Shown here in pieces: positions 1 to 8,168 of a stretch of DNA of 61,452 bases. Below the pieces are notes generated by a model, which saw only the letters and a program-made list of their open reading frames with translations, had not been told where the DNA came from and ran no database searches. The stretch's first letter is position 1. Each line of letters opens with the position of its first letter. The translations under genes and the position numbers were made by a program. The DNA is from Gammaproteobacteria bacterium (GTDB lineage Bacteria > Pseudomonadota > Gammaproteobacteria > Ga0077536): contig JACPPA010000041.1 in the NCBI GenBank assembly GCA_016191285.1, positions 1-61,452 of the forward strand, written 5' to 3'.

Positions 1-46
1 CCATCACGTTATTGCTATGCAAATCAATTCCACAATACAGTGTCAT
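1..46 (-). CDS. IS110-family transposase, N-terminal fragment cut by window edge
   Basis: On the minus strand an ATG at 46-44 opens a frame reading MTLYCGIDLHSNNVM before the window ends. The GIDLHSNN segment is the characteristic N-terminus of IS110-family DEDD recombinases, where the Asp is the first catalytic residue of the RuvC-like domain. A strong Shine-Dalgarno (AAAGGAG) lies about 8 bases upstream, at 54-60 on the minus strand, which supports the start. Only 15 residues are visible, so I cannot tell whether the gene is intact or which subgroup it belongs to. Confidence 0.75.
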   Translation of the reverse strand, partial: MTLYCGIDLHSNNVM

Positions 47-175
47 CGCTCGTCTCCTTTGCTTGGTGGTTCACGAAATCTTTCAACTTCGCATCTACCA
101 CCAATCTTGGGAGACGGCTAATGATTATCAGAGTCGTTGATCTATTGAAGCGCAGATGTATGAGGATGGAGGCCA
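47..175 (-). mobile_element. IS110 5' noncoding end
   Basis: This stretch lies upstream of the IS110 transposase start and holds no gene. It contains a perfect 8-bp inverted repeat (TTGGTGGT at 63-70 with ACCACCAA at 97-104) around a 26-base loop. Some IS110 elements encode their guide (bridge) RNA upstream of the recombinase gene and others downstream, so this stem-loop could belong to such an RNA, but nothing here proves it. The exact element end is not visible; it probably lies before the repeats that begin near 128. Confidence 0.4.
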
Positions 176-251
176 TTCAAGAGAATCAACGACTCTGACC
201 CCTTGAATGACCGTTCAAGAGAATCAACGACTCTGACCCCTTGAATGACCG
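128..251. repeat. 38-bp tandem repeat with an inverted partial copy
   Basis: Two identical 38-bp units lie head to tail at 176-213 and 214-251. Each contains ATCAACGACTCTGA and CCCCTTGAATGACCG. The reverse complement of the first motif (TCAGAGTCGTTGAT) is at 128-141. It is followed by shorter TTGAATG and TTGAACG echoes to about 325. The motif resembles palindromic repeats that accompany REP-associated (Y1) transposases in many proteobacteria; that link is from memory and no such transposase is in the window. Confidence 0.7.
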
Positions 252-309
252 TTGAATGCTTGAATGTTGAATGAACGCAACGCTTCCTACCCCTTGAACG
301 TTGAACGTT

Positions 310-447
310 AACGCCTGCCTTGAACGCTTTAAATCCGTCGGCACCGCGGTGCAGGACGTGATGGCTGGGTTTACCGTTTATGAGGAAGCGCGCCGGCTGG
401 GCCTCGGACGCGAAGTGCCGGCGTTCATGGAGCACAAACGCTTCTAA
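310..447 (+). pseudogene. 3' remnant of an ornithine cyclodeaminase/mu-crystallin family gene
   Basis: One plus-strand frame without a start codon reads RFKSVGTAVQDV, continues through VYEEARRLGLGREV, and ends at TAA 445-447. The pattern FKSVG.A.QD followed by a Tyr-containing helix is typical of the C-terminus of the ornithine cyclodeaminase/mu-crystallin family (about 320 residues), which uses NAD(P)H to reduce or deaminate imino and amino acids. Only about 40 residues survive. The similarity starts right where the TTGAACG repeats end, so the 5' part was probably removed by the mobile DNA on its left. Confidence 0.55.
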
Positions 448-537
448 ACGACCGCGCGCGGCCGGCTCGACTATCCCGCCGCCCTTGGCGCAAGACAATG
501 ACCCAGCAGCGGCTCTAGAATCCCTCGACCAGACACG

Positions 538-1797
538 ATGTCTGATAAGGAGCCGCCCGTGCACGTCGATCAAAAACTAAACGACCCCACTTTCTTCGCG
601 ACCAGCGAATACTATCGCCTGTTCGACCGGATGCGCGTCGAGGATCCCGTGCATTGGACGCAAAGTCCGGATGCGCGCGGCTACTGGTCGGTGTTTCGCC
701 ATGCCGATATCAAGCGGATCTTGAACGAACCGGAACGCTTCAGCTCCGAGCGCGAAGGCGTCATGCCGGTCATCGATCATGCGATGGCGGAAATTGCTGG
801 GGAGGCGATGGGCGTCGGCGAAAATGTGTTGACCATAGATCCCCCCCGCCACGCCGATTTTCGCAAAGTGATGCAGGCGCCGTTCCTGCCCAAGGCACTC
901 GCCGATGGCGAAGTCCGAACCAAGGAACTTATCGGCGAAGTATTCGATCAGTTGCCCGCGCACGGTGAGATCGATCTGGTCAGCGATCTCGCGGTCCGAA
1001 TTCCGATGGCCGTGATTTGCGACATCCTAAAAATACCGCGCGAAGATTGGGAAGAGATGCTCGGCTGGGGCAAGATGGCGATCGGCGGCACCGATCCCGA
1101 ATATCAACAAGGCACCGCCGCCGAAACCGTGAGTCGCGGCTTTCGACTGATGTATGACTACAGCCTGCGCCGCTCGTCCGAGCGCCGGGGCTGTCCGTTT
1201 TCCGATCCGTTCACCTTGCTCGCCAACGCCGCGGTCAACGGTGCCCCGCTGACGCCGTCGCAGGTCGCGCACAACGGCGTGCAACTGATGCTCGCTGGTT
1301 TCGAAACCACGCGCAACGCGTTCTCGGGCGGCGTTCTCGCGTTACTCGAAAATCCGGCGCAGATGGCCTTGCTGCGCGAAGATCCAAAACGCCTGCGCTT
1401 GGGTGTCGAAGAAATCGTACGCTGGTCTGATCCCGTAATCTCGCTGATGCGCGTCGCGACTAGCGATACCGAACTCGGGCAGCACAAGATCCGCGCCGAC
1501 GATCGCCTGCTCTTATGGTTTCCATCGGCCAACCGCGACGAGGAAGTGTTCGAGCGGCCCTATGAATTCGACATCACACGCCATCCGAATTTGCACTTAG
1601 GCTTTGGCGCGGGTCCGCACTTCTGCCTGGGCGGCCCCTTGGCCAAGATCGAAATTCGCCTCGCGATGGAAGAACTGCTCGAACGCTTCGACGGCATCGA
1701 AATCACCGGACCCGTCGAGCGCGTACAATCGAGTTTTGTCGGTGGCCTGAAGCATCTACCGGTTAAGCTTAAGCCACGGGCGCGAACGCTCAACTAG
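538..1797 (+). CDS. Cytochrome P450 (soluble bacterial type)
   Basis: A 419-residue haem monooxygenase. The I-helix oxygen-activation motif AGFETT is at residues 253-258, the ExxR pair lies in EEIVRW, and the Cys-ligand loop FGAGPHFCLGG places the haem thiolate at Cys363. Length and lack of a membrane anchor fit cytosolic class I P450s that receive electrons from a ferredoxin and reductase; neither is encoded nearby, so the partner is elsewhere. The substrate cannot be read from sequence. The ATG at 538 lacks a clear ribosome binding site, but the first residues match the usual N-terminal extension before the A helix. It sits downstream of the truncated ornithine-cyclodeaminase-like remnant. 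Confidence 0.93.
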   Translation: MSDKEPPVHVDQKLNDPTFFATSEYYRLFDRMRVEDPVHWTQSPDARGYWSVFRHADIKRILNEPERFSSEREGVMPVIDHAMAEIAGEAMGVGENVLTIDPPRHADFRKVMQAPFLPKALADGEVRTKELIGEVFDQLPAHGEIDLVSDLAVRIPMAVICDILKIPREDWEEMLGWGKMAIGGTDPEYQQGTAAETVSRGFRLMYDYSLRRSSERRGCPFSDPFTLLANAAVNGAPLTPSQVAHNGVQLMLAGFETTRNAFSGGVLALLENPAQMALLREDPKRLRLGVEEIVRWSDPVISLMRVATSDTELGQHKIRADDRLLLWFPSANRDEEVFERPYEFDITRHPNLHLGFGAGPHFCLGGPLAKIEIRLAMEELLERFDGIEITGPVERVQSSFVGGLKHLPVKLKPRARTLN

Positions 1798-1835
1798 TGT
1801 CCCGCAGGGACTTTCAACTATCGACGCGAAGCGAT

Positions 1836-1897
1836 TGTGGGAGCGACTTTAGCCGCGAAGGGGAACGAAACGATTCGCCGCTGAAGCGGCTCCCACA
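1836..1897. repeat. REP-like palindrome
   Basis: TGTGGGAGCGACTTTAGCCG at 1836-1855 is mirrored by CGGCTGAAGCGGC-type sequence ending TCCCACA at 1897, forming a long imperfect hairpin. The same GTGGGAGCGGC consensus recurs at 26227-26289. This matches the dispersed extragenic palindromes of many gammaproteobacteria. No protein in this stretch is credible. Confidence 0.7.
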
Positions 1898-1996
1898 CGC
1901 TACTCCGAGTAGCGATGTAGCGAAGTTCATTGCGGGGCATCGCACTAAAAGCGTTTTGACATGGCTTCTAACAATCACTATCGATAAGGTCATCGC

Positions 1997-2362
1997 ATGC
2001 CGCGTGCAATCCTCGACGAAGCTCATGTCCACCCAGCCATTCGCGCCAAGGTCGCCGCCCACGAGCAGGCGATTGTCGATGAAGTGCGTTCGGCCGTGGC
2101 CGCACACGCCGTGGTCGTGGTGGGCATGGGGATGAATCCGTTTCCGAAGCGCGCGCGTAAAGCGCTTGATGCAGCGGGTGTCCCGTATACCTACCTTGAA
2201 TTCGGCAATTACTTCAATAACTGGCGACGGCGCACGGCGCTCAAGCTGTGGACTGGCTGGCCAACCTTACCGATGATTTTTATCAAAGGGATATTAATTG
2301 GCGGCGCGGACGATTTGGCGCGGCTGATCGCAAGCGGAGAGTTGCAGAAAATATTGGCTTAA
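1997..2362 (+). CDS. Glutaredoxin-fold protein lacking all cysteines
   Basis: A 121-residue protein with the layout of monothiol glutaredoxins: helical N-terminus, beta strand VVVVGM (39-44), active-site loop, then the cis-proline motif WPTLPMIF and a GGADDL turn that usually contacts glutathione. The loop that should carry CGFS or CPYC reads GMNPFP, with Asn47 in the Cys position, and there is no Cys anywhere. It is therefore unlikely to be a thiol-disulfide oxidoreductase or to ligate a Cys-bound Fe-S cluster. It could be a glutathione-binding, structural or regulatory relative. ATG at 1997 begins shortly after a REP-like palindrome. Confidence 0.75.
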   Translation: MPRAILDEAHVHPAIRAKVAAHEQAIVDEVRSAVAAHAVVVVGMGMNPFPKRARKALDAAGVPYTYLEFGNYFNNWRRRTALKLWTGWPTLPMIFIKGILIGGADDLARLIASGELQKILA

Positions 2363-2408
2363 GGATCCGAATATTTCGCGGCCAACGACTTTTGCCGCGC
2401 GCAATTCT

Positions 2409-3806
2409 TCAAGCGCGGCTCGCTTCAATACACACCACCCGTGTCTTGCTCAAGACCTCCACGCTCGTCACCTGTCCACGCGGAATGAACGCGCAATCGC
2501 CGGCGCGAAGCACGCGGCTCTCACCGTCCAAGGTGATTTTGAGTTCACCCGCCACCACGGCGTTAACAATATCGAGCGCGGTTTTGCGCGCTCCGATAGT
2601 TTCTCCCGGCAGGAATTGCTTGGTTTGCCCGCGGTACCCCGCGATGGCGAGCTTGTGCTGCATGCCGTCCAAGGTTAGCGAACCTTCGCGGTTCGGATCC
2701 CAACGTTCAACTTTCAAATGATGCAGTGTGCGAAAACGCACACTGCGATTACCGCCTTGGAATTGCGCTTCATACAAGGCCGCTTCGGCCCGCTCCAGCA
2801 AGATGGAATCAGCGAATCCACTGGCCGGAATCATCGTCGCTAGACCGAAGCTCGCGCTTAAGAATTTGTCCGGCGCATTGGCGTTCGCGAGCCCGAGTTG
2901 CTGCAATCGGGTGCGGACGCGTTCCGCTAATTGCGGACCGTATTTTTGATCGCTCTCGGGAAACATCAACACGAAGCGATTGCGATCCAGGCGTGCCGCC
3001 ACGTCACCTGGACGACCACCGGATTTACGAAAAACCTCGGCAATCCGCCGGATCGCGGCTTCGTAAGTAATGCGACCGTACGTCTCTTCGAATTTGTCGA
3101 AGGCGTCGAGCGCCACGACGACCAACGTGAGCGGCGCCTCCTGGCGCTGCATGCGCGCCCACTCCCGCTTAAGCACTTGCAGAAATCGCTCGCGATTGAG
3201 CAGACCGGTTTCCGTCTCAAACGGCATGACCCGCTGCAGGACGCCAGCGAGCGACTCAGCTTTACTCCGAGCCACCGACAATTCACCGTTGGTGCTCTCC
3301 AGCGTGCTGCTTAATTGCTGGCGAATTTCGTGGGTGTTCTGCGCATCGAGCCGTAGCCGGCGAATCTCGTCCACGGCTTGCAAGAAGGCGACTTCAGCTT
3401 CCGCACGCGCCTGTTGTTCGCCCGTCAGCTGGGCGTGCGCCGCCAGTCCTTTATAGGGGCCCGTGATCGCCGGCATCGCCAAGGCCAAGACCGCTGCGAG
3501 GAGTGCACCCCAGGTCAGCGCTGCGCCGGTCGCGACTAGTGCGATTACGCCGAGCCCCCAGGTTAGCACTACCACAATCAACACGCAGAAGCTTAAGCTC
3601 GGCTTTCGCGATTCGAAAAAACCGAGCGCGCCATAACCGAATAATTGCAGTGCAAGCCACACCACCGGCCACGGACCCGGAACCGCTTTAATCGCCAGCA
3701 TCCCGGCCACCACGGCCAGACTCGCGCCAAGCGCCGCCTGGACTTTGGTCTCCAATACGATTCGACGAAAAAACGGGAAATCTGGCGAGGCGTCGGGGTG
3801 GTCCAT
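2409..3806 (-). CDS. Membrane GGDEF-like protein with degenerate active site fused to a C-terminal cupin
   Basis: About 465 residues from ATG 3806 (a TTG at 3851 would add 15). Order: about four hydrophobic membrane segments in the first 120 residues, a Glu/Arg-rich coiled coil, a GGDEF-type domain, then a cupin barrel around LRAGDCAFIPRGQVT. The GGDEF half keeps the fold signatures (TGLLNRERFLQVL, ALDAFDKFEETYG), but the GGDEF loop reads ARLDRNRFVLMF. The signature is lost, so diguanylate cyclase activity is improbable. The C-terminal cupin probably binds a small ligand or metal. I infer a membrane sensor or scaffold rather than a c-di-GMP synthase. No clear ribosome binding site supports either start. 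Confidence 0.72.
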   Translation of the reverse strand: MDHPDASPDFPFFRRIVLETKVQAALGASLAVVAGMLAIKAVPGPWPVVWLALQLFGYGALGFFESRKPSLSFCVLIVVVLTWGLGVIALVATGAALTWGALLAAVLALAMPAITGPYKGLAAHAQLTGEQQARAEAEVAFLQAVDEIRRLRLDAQNTHEIRQQLSSTLESTNGELSVARSKAESLAGVLQRVMPFETETGLLNRERFLQVLKREWARMQRQEAPLTLVVVALDAFDKFEETYGRITYEAAIRRIAEVFRKSGGRPGDVAARLDRNRFVLMFPESDQKYGPQLAERVRTRLQQLGLANANAPDKFLSASFGLATMIPASGFADSILLERAEAALYEAQFQGGNRSVRFRTLHHLKVERWDPNREGSLTLDGMQHKLAIAGYRGQTKQFLPGETIGARKTALDIVNAVVAGELKITLDGESRVLRAGDCAFIPRGQVTSVEVLSKTRVVCIEASRA

Positions 3807-4008
3807 TAGGGTGGGTGCATCTTTTAATTGATTTGCCGTAGAGACAATCAAGTTTTAGGCCACAGGGAGCGCACGAACTCGGCTTAAGCGCCCAAGCGTG
3901 CCGGCGGTCACAAACTAGGGGCGAGAACGTGTGACGCAATGCATATAGTGGTGACGCGACACAGGCCACGAAACATCGACCGACGACAGGCTCGATGAAT
4001 TCGGTCGA

Positions 4009-4032
4009 CGCTGTCGTTTGTCGCCGACAGCG
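4009..4032. other. Inverted repeat, 8-bp stem
   Basis: CGCTGTCG at 4009-4016 pairs with CGACAGCG at 4025-4032 around an 8-base loop. It lies just left of a stronger hairpin. The function is unknown; it could be part of a transcription stop or a regulatory RNA between two divergent genes. Confidence 0.45.
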
Positions 4033-4050
4033 CTTGGCAGGGGCAAAACG

Positions 4051-4074
4051 AGCGCCCAGGGAAACCTGGGCGCT
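4051..4074 (-). terminator. Possible Rho-independent terminator or attenuator
   Basis: A perfect 10-bp stem (AGCGCCCAGG with CCTGGGCGCT) closes on a GAAA tetraloop. Read on the minus strand the stem is followed by CGTTTTG, a short U tract; on the plus strand there is no U tract. It would stop leftward transcripts before they reach the GGDEF-cupin gene. As no leftward gene lies directly upstream, attenuation or an RNA role is equally possible. Confidence 0.45.
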
Positions 4075-4374
4075 AAGGTCAGGCAGTACTAAGGGGATTC
4101 GCAAGCAGCTGGCACAAGCTAAGAAACGTTACCGTCGCACGCTGGCACCACCTGTCTGAACGCAGGCGCGTCCGACTGTGGAATCACACCAAGAATCTCG
4201 GCATGCCCCTCTCCACTTCGCGCAACGGAGTTTAAGCAATCGCGGGGATCGAACTATCGCCCAAATTGAGTAGTGCAAGTCGCTAAAGCAACTCCCACGG
4301 TGATCGATGTCGCACCCGGTAACCGCCGTGGCCCAGACCCGATTTACGAGCGCCGATTTATATATACTTTTGCC

Positions 4375-5865
4375 ATGGCCTATCTCCTTACTCTCGACCA
4401 AGGCACGACCAGTTCGCGGGCAGTGGTCTATGACGCACGGTTGACAGTCATCGCCAGTGCGCAACACCCCCTCCCGCAGTACTACCCCGCGCCCGGTTGG
4501 GTGGAACATGATCCGATCGAATTGTGGGGGGGCCAGTACCGCGCCACGCTTGAGGCGCTGGCTGCCGCGCGACTTGCGCTGACGGACATCTCGGCGATTG
4601 GCATCGCCAATCAGCGCGAAACCACCGTGCTGTGGGAACGCCGCAGCGGTCGTCCCCTGCATCGCGCGCTGGTGTGGCAGGACCGGCGTACCACCGAGGC
4701 CTGCGCCAAGCTCCGCGCGCAGGATCTGGAACCCCTGGTCCAACGTAAAACAGGGTTATTAATCGATCCCTACTTCTGCGCCAGTAAACTTCAATGGCTG
4801 CTCGATCACTGTCCTGGGGCGCGAACCGCCGCCCGGCGTGGCGAGCTCGCGTTTGGCACCATCGATACCTGGTTAATTTGGAACCTGACAGCCGGGCGTC
4901 TGCATGTCACGGATGCCAGTAATGCCTCGCGTACCCTGCTTTACAACCTGCACACCGGCGATTGGGACGAAGATTTACTGCGGCTATGGGATATCCCGCG
5001 AGAAATTCTGCCGGCGATCTGTGACTCTTCCGGCGTAGCCGGCAACGCCAACGCGCTGGCTGCCGCGCCGCCGATTGCCGGTATTGCCGGCGATCAACAA
5101 GCGGCATTGTTCGGTCAGGCGTGTTTTAACGTTGGCGAAGCCAAATGTACTTACGGCACCGGCTGTTTCATCCTGCGCCATGCCGGGCGCACCGCGCCGC
5201 TGTCCACTTCGCGGTTGCTGACCACCGTGGCCTGGTCGCGCGGCGGCGTGCTTGAGTATGCGTTGGAAGGCAGTGTGTTCATGGGTGGTGCGTTGGTGCA
5301 ATGGCTGCGGGATGGGCTTGGGATCATCGCGCACGCCGCCGACATTGAAGCCTTGGCGGGATCCGTCCCCGATAGTGATGGCGTGATTTTAGTTCCCGCC
5401 TTCACGGGCTTGGGCGCACCTCATTGGGACCCAACCGCGCGCGGCCTGTTGATCGGCCTGACTCGCGGCACGACCAAGGCGCATATCGCGCGCGCCGCGC
5501 TCGACGCGATCGTGCTCCAGGTCGCCGATGTCTTGGATGCGATGGCGACCGACTCCGCCACCCGCCTGTCCATCTTAAAGGTCGATGGCGGCGCGTCGCG
5601 CGACAATCTGCTGCTCAAACTACAGGCGCAGATCCTTAATTGTGAACTCCACCGACCAGCCGACATCGAAACCACCGCGCGCGGCGCCGCGAGCCTGGCT
5701 GGTCTGGGCATTGGGGTGTGGCCCGACGCGCAATCATTGTTAGCGTTGAGCGACGATGCGGCGCGGTTCATGCCGGACGGCAATTTGGCGGCCGATCTTG
5801 CGCACCGCGCACGCTGGCGCGAGGCCGTCGCACGCGCGCGGGAGTGGGCCATCGAGCGCGCATGA
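4375..5865 (+). CDS. glpK: Glycerol kinase
   Basis: Phosphorylates glycerol to sn-glycerol 3-phosphate with ATP in the cytosol, committing it to glycolysis or lipid synthesis. The 496-residue product begins MAYLLTLDQGTTSSRAVVYD, the phosphate-binding start of FGGY kinases, and carries TYGTGCFIL and the FGGY signature region GLGAPHWDPTARG. The length equals the family norm (about 500). The reading frame is open further upstream, but ATG 4375 gives the canonical N-terminus. The stop overlaps the glpD start by four bases (ATGA), so the two are co-translated. No glpF transporter or glpR repressor is in the window. Confidence 0.96.
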   Translation: MAYLLTLDQGTTSSRAVVYDARLTVIASAQHPLPQYYPAPGWVEHDPIELWGGQYRATLEALAAARLALTDISAIGIANQRETTVLWERRSGRPLHRALVWQDRRTTEACAKLRAQDLEPLVQRKTGLLIDPYFCASKLQWLLDHCPGARTAARRGELAFGTIDTWLIWNLTAGRLHVTDASNASRTLLYNLHTGDWDEDLLRLWDIPREILPAICDSSGVAGNANALAAAPPIAGIAGDQQAALFGQACFNVGEAKCTYGTGCFILRHAGRTAPLSTSRLLTTVAWSRGGVLEYALEGSVFMGGALVQWLRDGLGIIAHAADIEALAGSVPDSDGVILVPAFTGLGAPHWDPTARGLLIGLTRGTTKAHIARAALDAIVLQVADVLDAMATDSATRLSILKVDGGASRDNLLLKLQAQILNCELHRPADIETTARGAASLAGLGIGVWPDAQSLLALSDDAARFMPDGNLAADLAHRARWREAVARAREWAIERA

Positions 5866-7388
5866 AGCGAGAATCGCTACTCGACTACAGCACGACTACC
5901 ACTTTCGATCTCGCCGTCATCGGTGGCGGCGCGACCGGTGCTGGCATCGCCTGGGATGCCGCCTCGCGCGGACTCGCCACGTTGCTGGTTGAGCGCGATG
6001 ATTTTGGCCACGGCACTTCCAGTCGCAGCACCAAACTCATTCATGGCGGTGTGCGCTATTTGGCGCAGGGACGTTTGGGCCTGGTTCGCGAAGCCTTGCA
6101 TGAACGACGCTGGCTCCTCGCGAACGCGGCAACGTACGTGCACCCGCTGACGTTCGCGATTCCGCTCGCTGGCATCGGCCAGACGCTGAAATATCGTGGC
6201 GGCCTCGCGCTCTATGATCTCCTCGCGGGTGGTAGTCCGTTGCCACGGGCATCGCTGCTATCCAACGCTGAACTGGTGCGCGAATTACCTGGCTTACGCG
6301 GCGGTTTCACGCGGGCTGTACGTTACACCGACGCGCAATTCGACGATACGCGGCTGTTGCTTGGCGTGCTGTCGCGCGCCGCGACACACGGCGCGGTGGT
6401 GCTGAATTACACCGCGGCCACGGGCTTCCTTAAACGTACGCCGGGTCAAATTCGCGGGATCCAGGTTCTGGATCGCGAAACTGGCCGAACGCATGAGATT
6501 GCGGCGCGCCTCGTGATCAATGCCGCGGGCCCGGACGTCGACACGGTGGCGCGCTTGGATCAACCGGCCGCCCCACTACAGCTCACCTTAAGTCGCGGCA
6601 GTCATGTGGTGGTCGCCCGAAAGTTTTGGCCGAGTGATTCCGCGCTCTTGATGCCGGATACGCCCGACGGTCGCGTGATGTTTGCGATCCCCTGGCATGA
6701 CCGTGTGCTACTCGGCACCACGGATGTGCCAACCAGCGACAGTGCTGTCCCCCGGCCGAGCAGCGCCGAAGTTGACTTTATTCTCGACATCGCGGCGCGC
6801 TACCTCGCGCAAGCGCCCCGGCGCGCTGATATTTTGTCGACCTTCGCTGGCCTACGCCCGCTCGCGCACGGCGACCGCGGTCCCGCCACCGCCACGACTT
6901 CCCGCGAACATCGAATCACGATTGCCGAATCCGGTTTGGTGTCGATCACGGGCGGCAAATGGACCACCTTTCGCTGCATGGCCGCAGATTGCGTCGACAC
7001 CGCGCTGCGCCACCATGGAGTCGCCGCGCCACCATCCCGCACTGTCAACGATACGATTCCGGATCGGGTCAATCTTTATCCTCCGCGTTTCGCGGATCCC
7101 GCAGCGCCTGACGAGCGTCTGCCGACATTTGATGTAGCGCTGTCGATCGGAGCAACGTGCCAACCGCAAGCGGTGGTGCGCGCAGTACGTGGCGAAATGG
7201 CGCGCCACGTCGAAGACGTCCTCGCTCGCCGCACGCGGATGCTATTTCTGGATGCCCGCGCAGCCATGACGGCGGCACCCGCTGTCGCCGCGATCATTGC
7301 GCGCGAACTCGGTCATTCAAACGCTTGGGAAGCCCGCGAACTGAAATCCTTCGCGGCAGTCGCCGCTACGTTTTTACCGCAACCCTAA
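5862..7388 (+). CDS. glpD: Aerobic glycerol-3-phosphate dehydrogenase
   Basis: FAD-dependent enzyme that oxidises glycerol 3-phosphate to dihydroxyacetone phosphate at the inner membrane and feeds electrons to quinone. It is 508 residues long. The dinucleotide-binding loop VIGGGATGAGIAWDAASRG opens the protein, followed by TKLIHGGVRYL, the conserved FAD-contact segment of GlpD. The C-terminal part has the helical domain typical of the family. The ATG lies inside the glpK stop (ATGA overlap), so kinase and dehydrogenase form a two-gene glycerol catabolic operon. Confidence 0.95.
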   Translation: MKRESLLDYSTTTTFDLAVIGGGATGAGIAWDAASRGLATLLVERDDFGHGTSSRSTKLIHGGVRYLAQGRLGLVREALHERRWLLANAATYVHPLTFAIPLAGIGQTLKYRGGLALYDLLAGGSPLPRASLLSNAELVRELPGLRGGFTRAVRYTDAQFDDTRLLLGVLSRAATHGAVVLNYTAATGFLKRTPGQIRGIQVLDRETGRTHEIAARLVINAAGPDVDTVARLDQPAAPLQLTLSRGSHVVVARKFWPSDSALLMPDTPDGRVMFAIPWHDRVLLGTTDVPTSDSAVPRPSSAEVDFILDIAARYLAQAPRRADILSTFAGLRPLAHGDRGPATATTSREHRITIAESGLVSITGGKWTTFRCMAADCVDTALRHHGVAAPPSRTVNDTIPDRVNLYPPRFADPAAPDERLPTFDVALSIGATCQPQAVVRAVRGEMARHVEDVLARRTRMLFLDARAAMTAAPAVAAIIARELGHSNAWEARELKSFAAVAATFLPQP

Positions 7389-7427
7389 CGTGGCAAGATA
7401 GCGCACCAATTTTCTCGGACGCCTTCC

Positions 7428-8147
7428 ATGGTCAAACGTGCGCCAGCTTCGGCCTCGCGATTCTCCGGCTTTAAACCGGCGACGCTCGAATTTTTGAGTC
7501 GCTTGGCGGTAAATAACAACCGCGAATGGTTTCATGCGCATAAAGACGATTTTGAAACGCACGTGATCACCCCGGCGCTCGACTTCATCGAGGCGATGGC
7601 CGCACCGCTCGGCAAGATTTCACCGCGCTTTCTGTGCATCCCCAAAAAGGTCGGCGGTTCGTTATTTAGAATCTATCGCGATACGCGCTTCGCGCACGAT
7701 AAGCGACCGTACAAAACCAACATCGGCATCCACTTTCGTCACGACGCGTCGCGTGATGTGCACGCTCCCGGCTATTATTTTCATGTCGGCGTCGACGAAT
7801 GCTTTATCGCCTGCGGCATGTGGCATCCGGAACGTCCCGCGTTAAATAAGATTCGACAAGAGATCGTCGATCATCCGGCACGCTGGGGTACGGTCGAGCG
7901 CGCATTGCAGCGCGCCCGCGTGTTTGTACGGTCGGGCGAATCGCTGAAGCGTCTGCCGCCCGATATCGCGGTGCCGGACAATCATCCGTGGTCTGAGGAA
8001 ATCAAGCGCAAGGACTTCATTGTGTTGCGCGCCTTCGAGCCCGGTGCCTTACATGTTTCGGACGTGATCGCATTGACTACGGAAACCTACGCCGCGGCCA
8101 CACCCTTCATGCGTTTTTTGTGCAAGACGCAGGGCGTCGCGTTCTAA
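7428..8147 (+). CDS. DUF2461 (TIGR02453) family protein
   Basis: A 239-residue cytosolic protein of the DUF2461 family, recognised by the N-terminal run FSGFKPATLEFL...NNREWF, the block FRIYRDTRFAHDKRPYKTN and GYYFHVG near the middle. Proteins of this family are widespread in bacteria and fungi; no reaction is established. It follows glpD by 39 bases on the same strand, so it may be read from the same transcript, but nothing ties it to glycerol metabolism. The start ATG at 7428 gives the usual family length. Confidence 0.85.
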   Translation: MVKRAPASASRFSGFKPATLEFLSRLAVNNNREWFHAHKDDFETHVITPALDFIEAMAAPLGKISPRFLCIPKKVGGSLFRIYRDTRFAHDKRPYKTNIGIHFRHDASRDVHAPGYYFHVGVDECFIACGMWHPERPALNKIRQEIVDHPARWGTVERALQRARVFVRSGESLKRLPPDIAVPDNHPWSEEIKRKDFIVLRAFEPGALHVSDVIALTTETYAAATPFMRFLCKTQGVAF

Positions 8148-8168
8148 ACGAGCGTTTGAACTACCGAT

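Larger units (their letters stand above)
3852..4374. other. Intergenic region upstream of glpK with two strong hairpins
   Basis: No credible gene. It contains two hairpins (listed separately) and, near the glpK start, TATACT at 4363-4368, seven bases before the ATG. There is no Shine-Dalgarno before glpK, so a leaderless or very short-leader transcript is possible. A longer antisense frame here and into glpK is judged to be a shadow. Confidence 0.5.

Noticed and set aside
128-251. Possible CRISPR array
   Set aside because: Only two direct units with no spacers between them and no cas genes in the window.
4129-4743. Minus-strand frame of 204 codons over glpK
   Set aside because: It lies antisense to glpK and its upstream region and has no family pattern; the plus-strand kinase explains the DNA.
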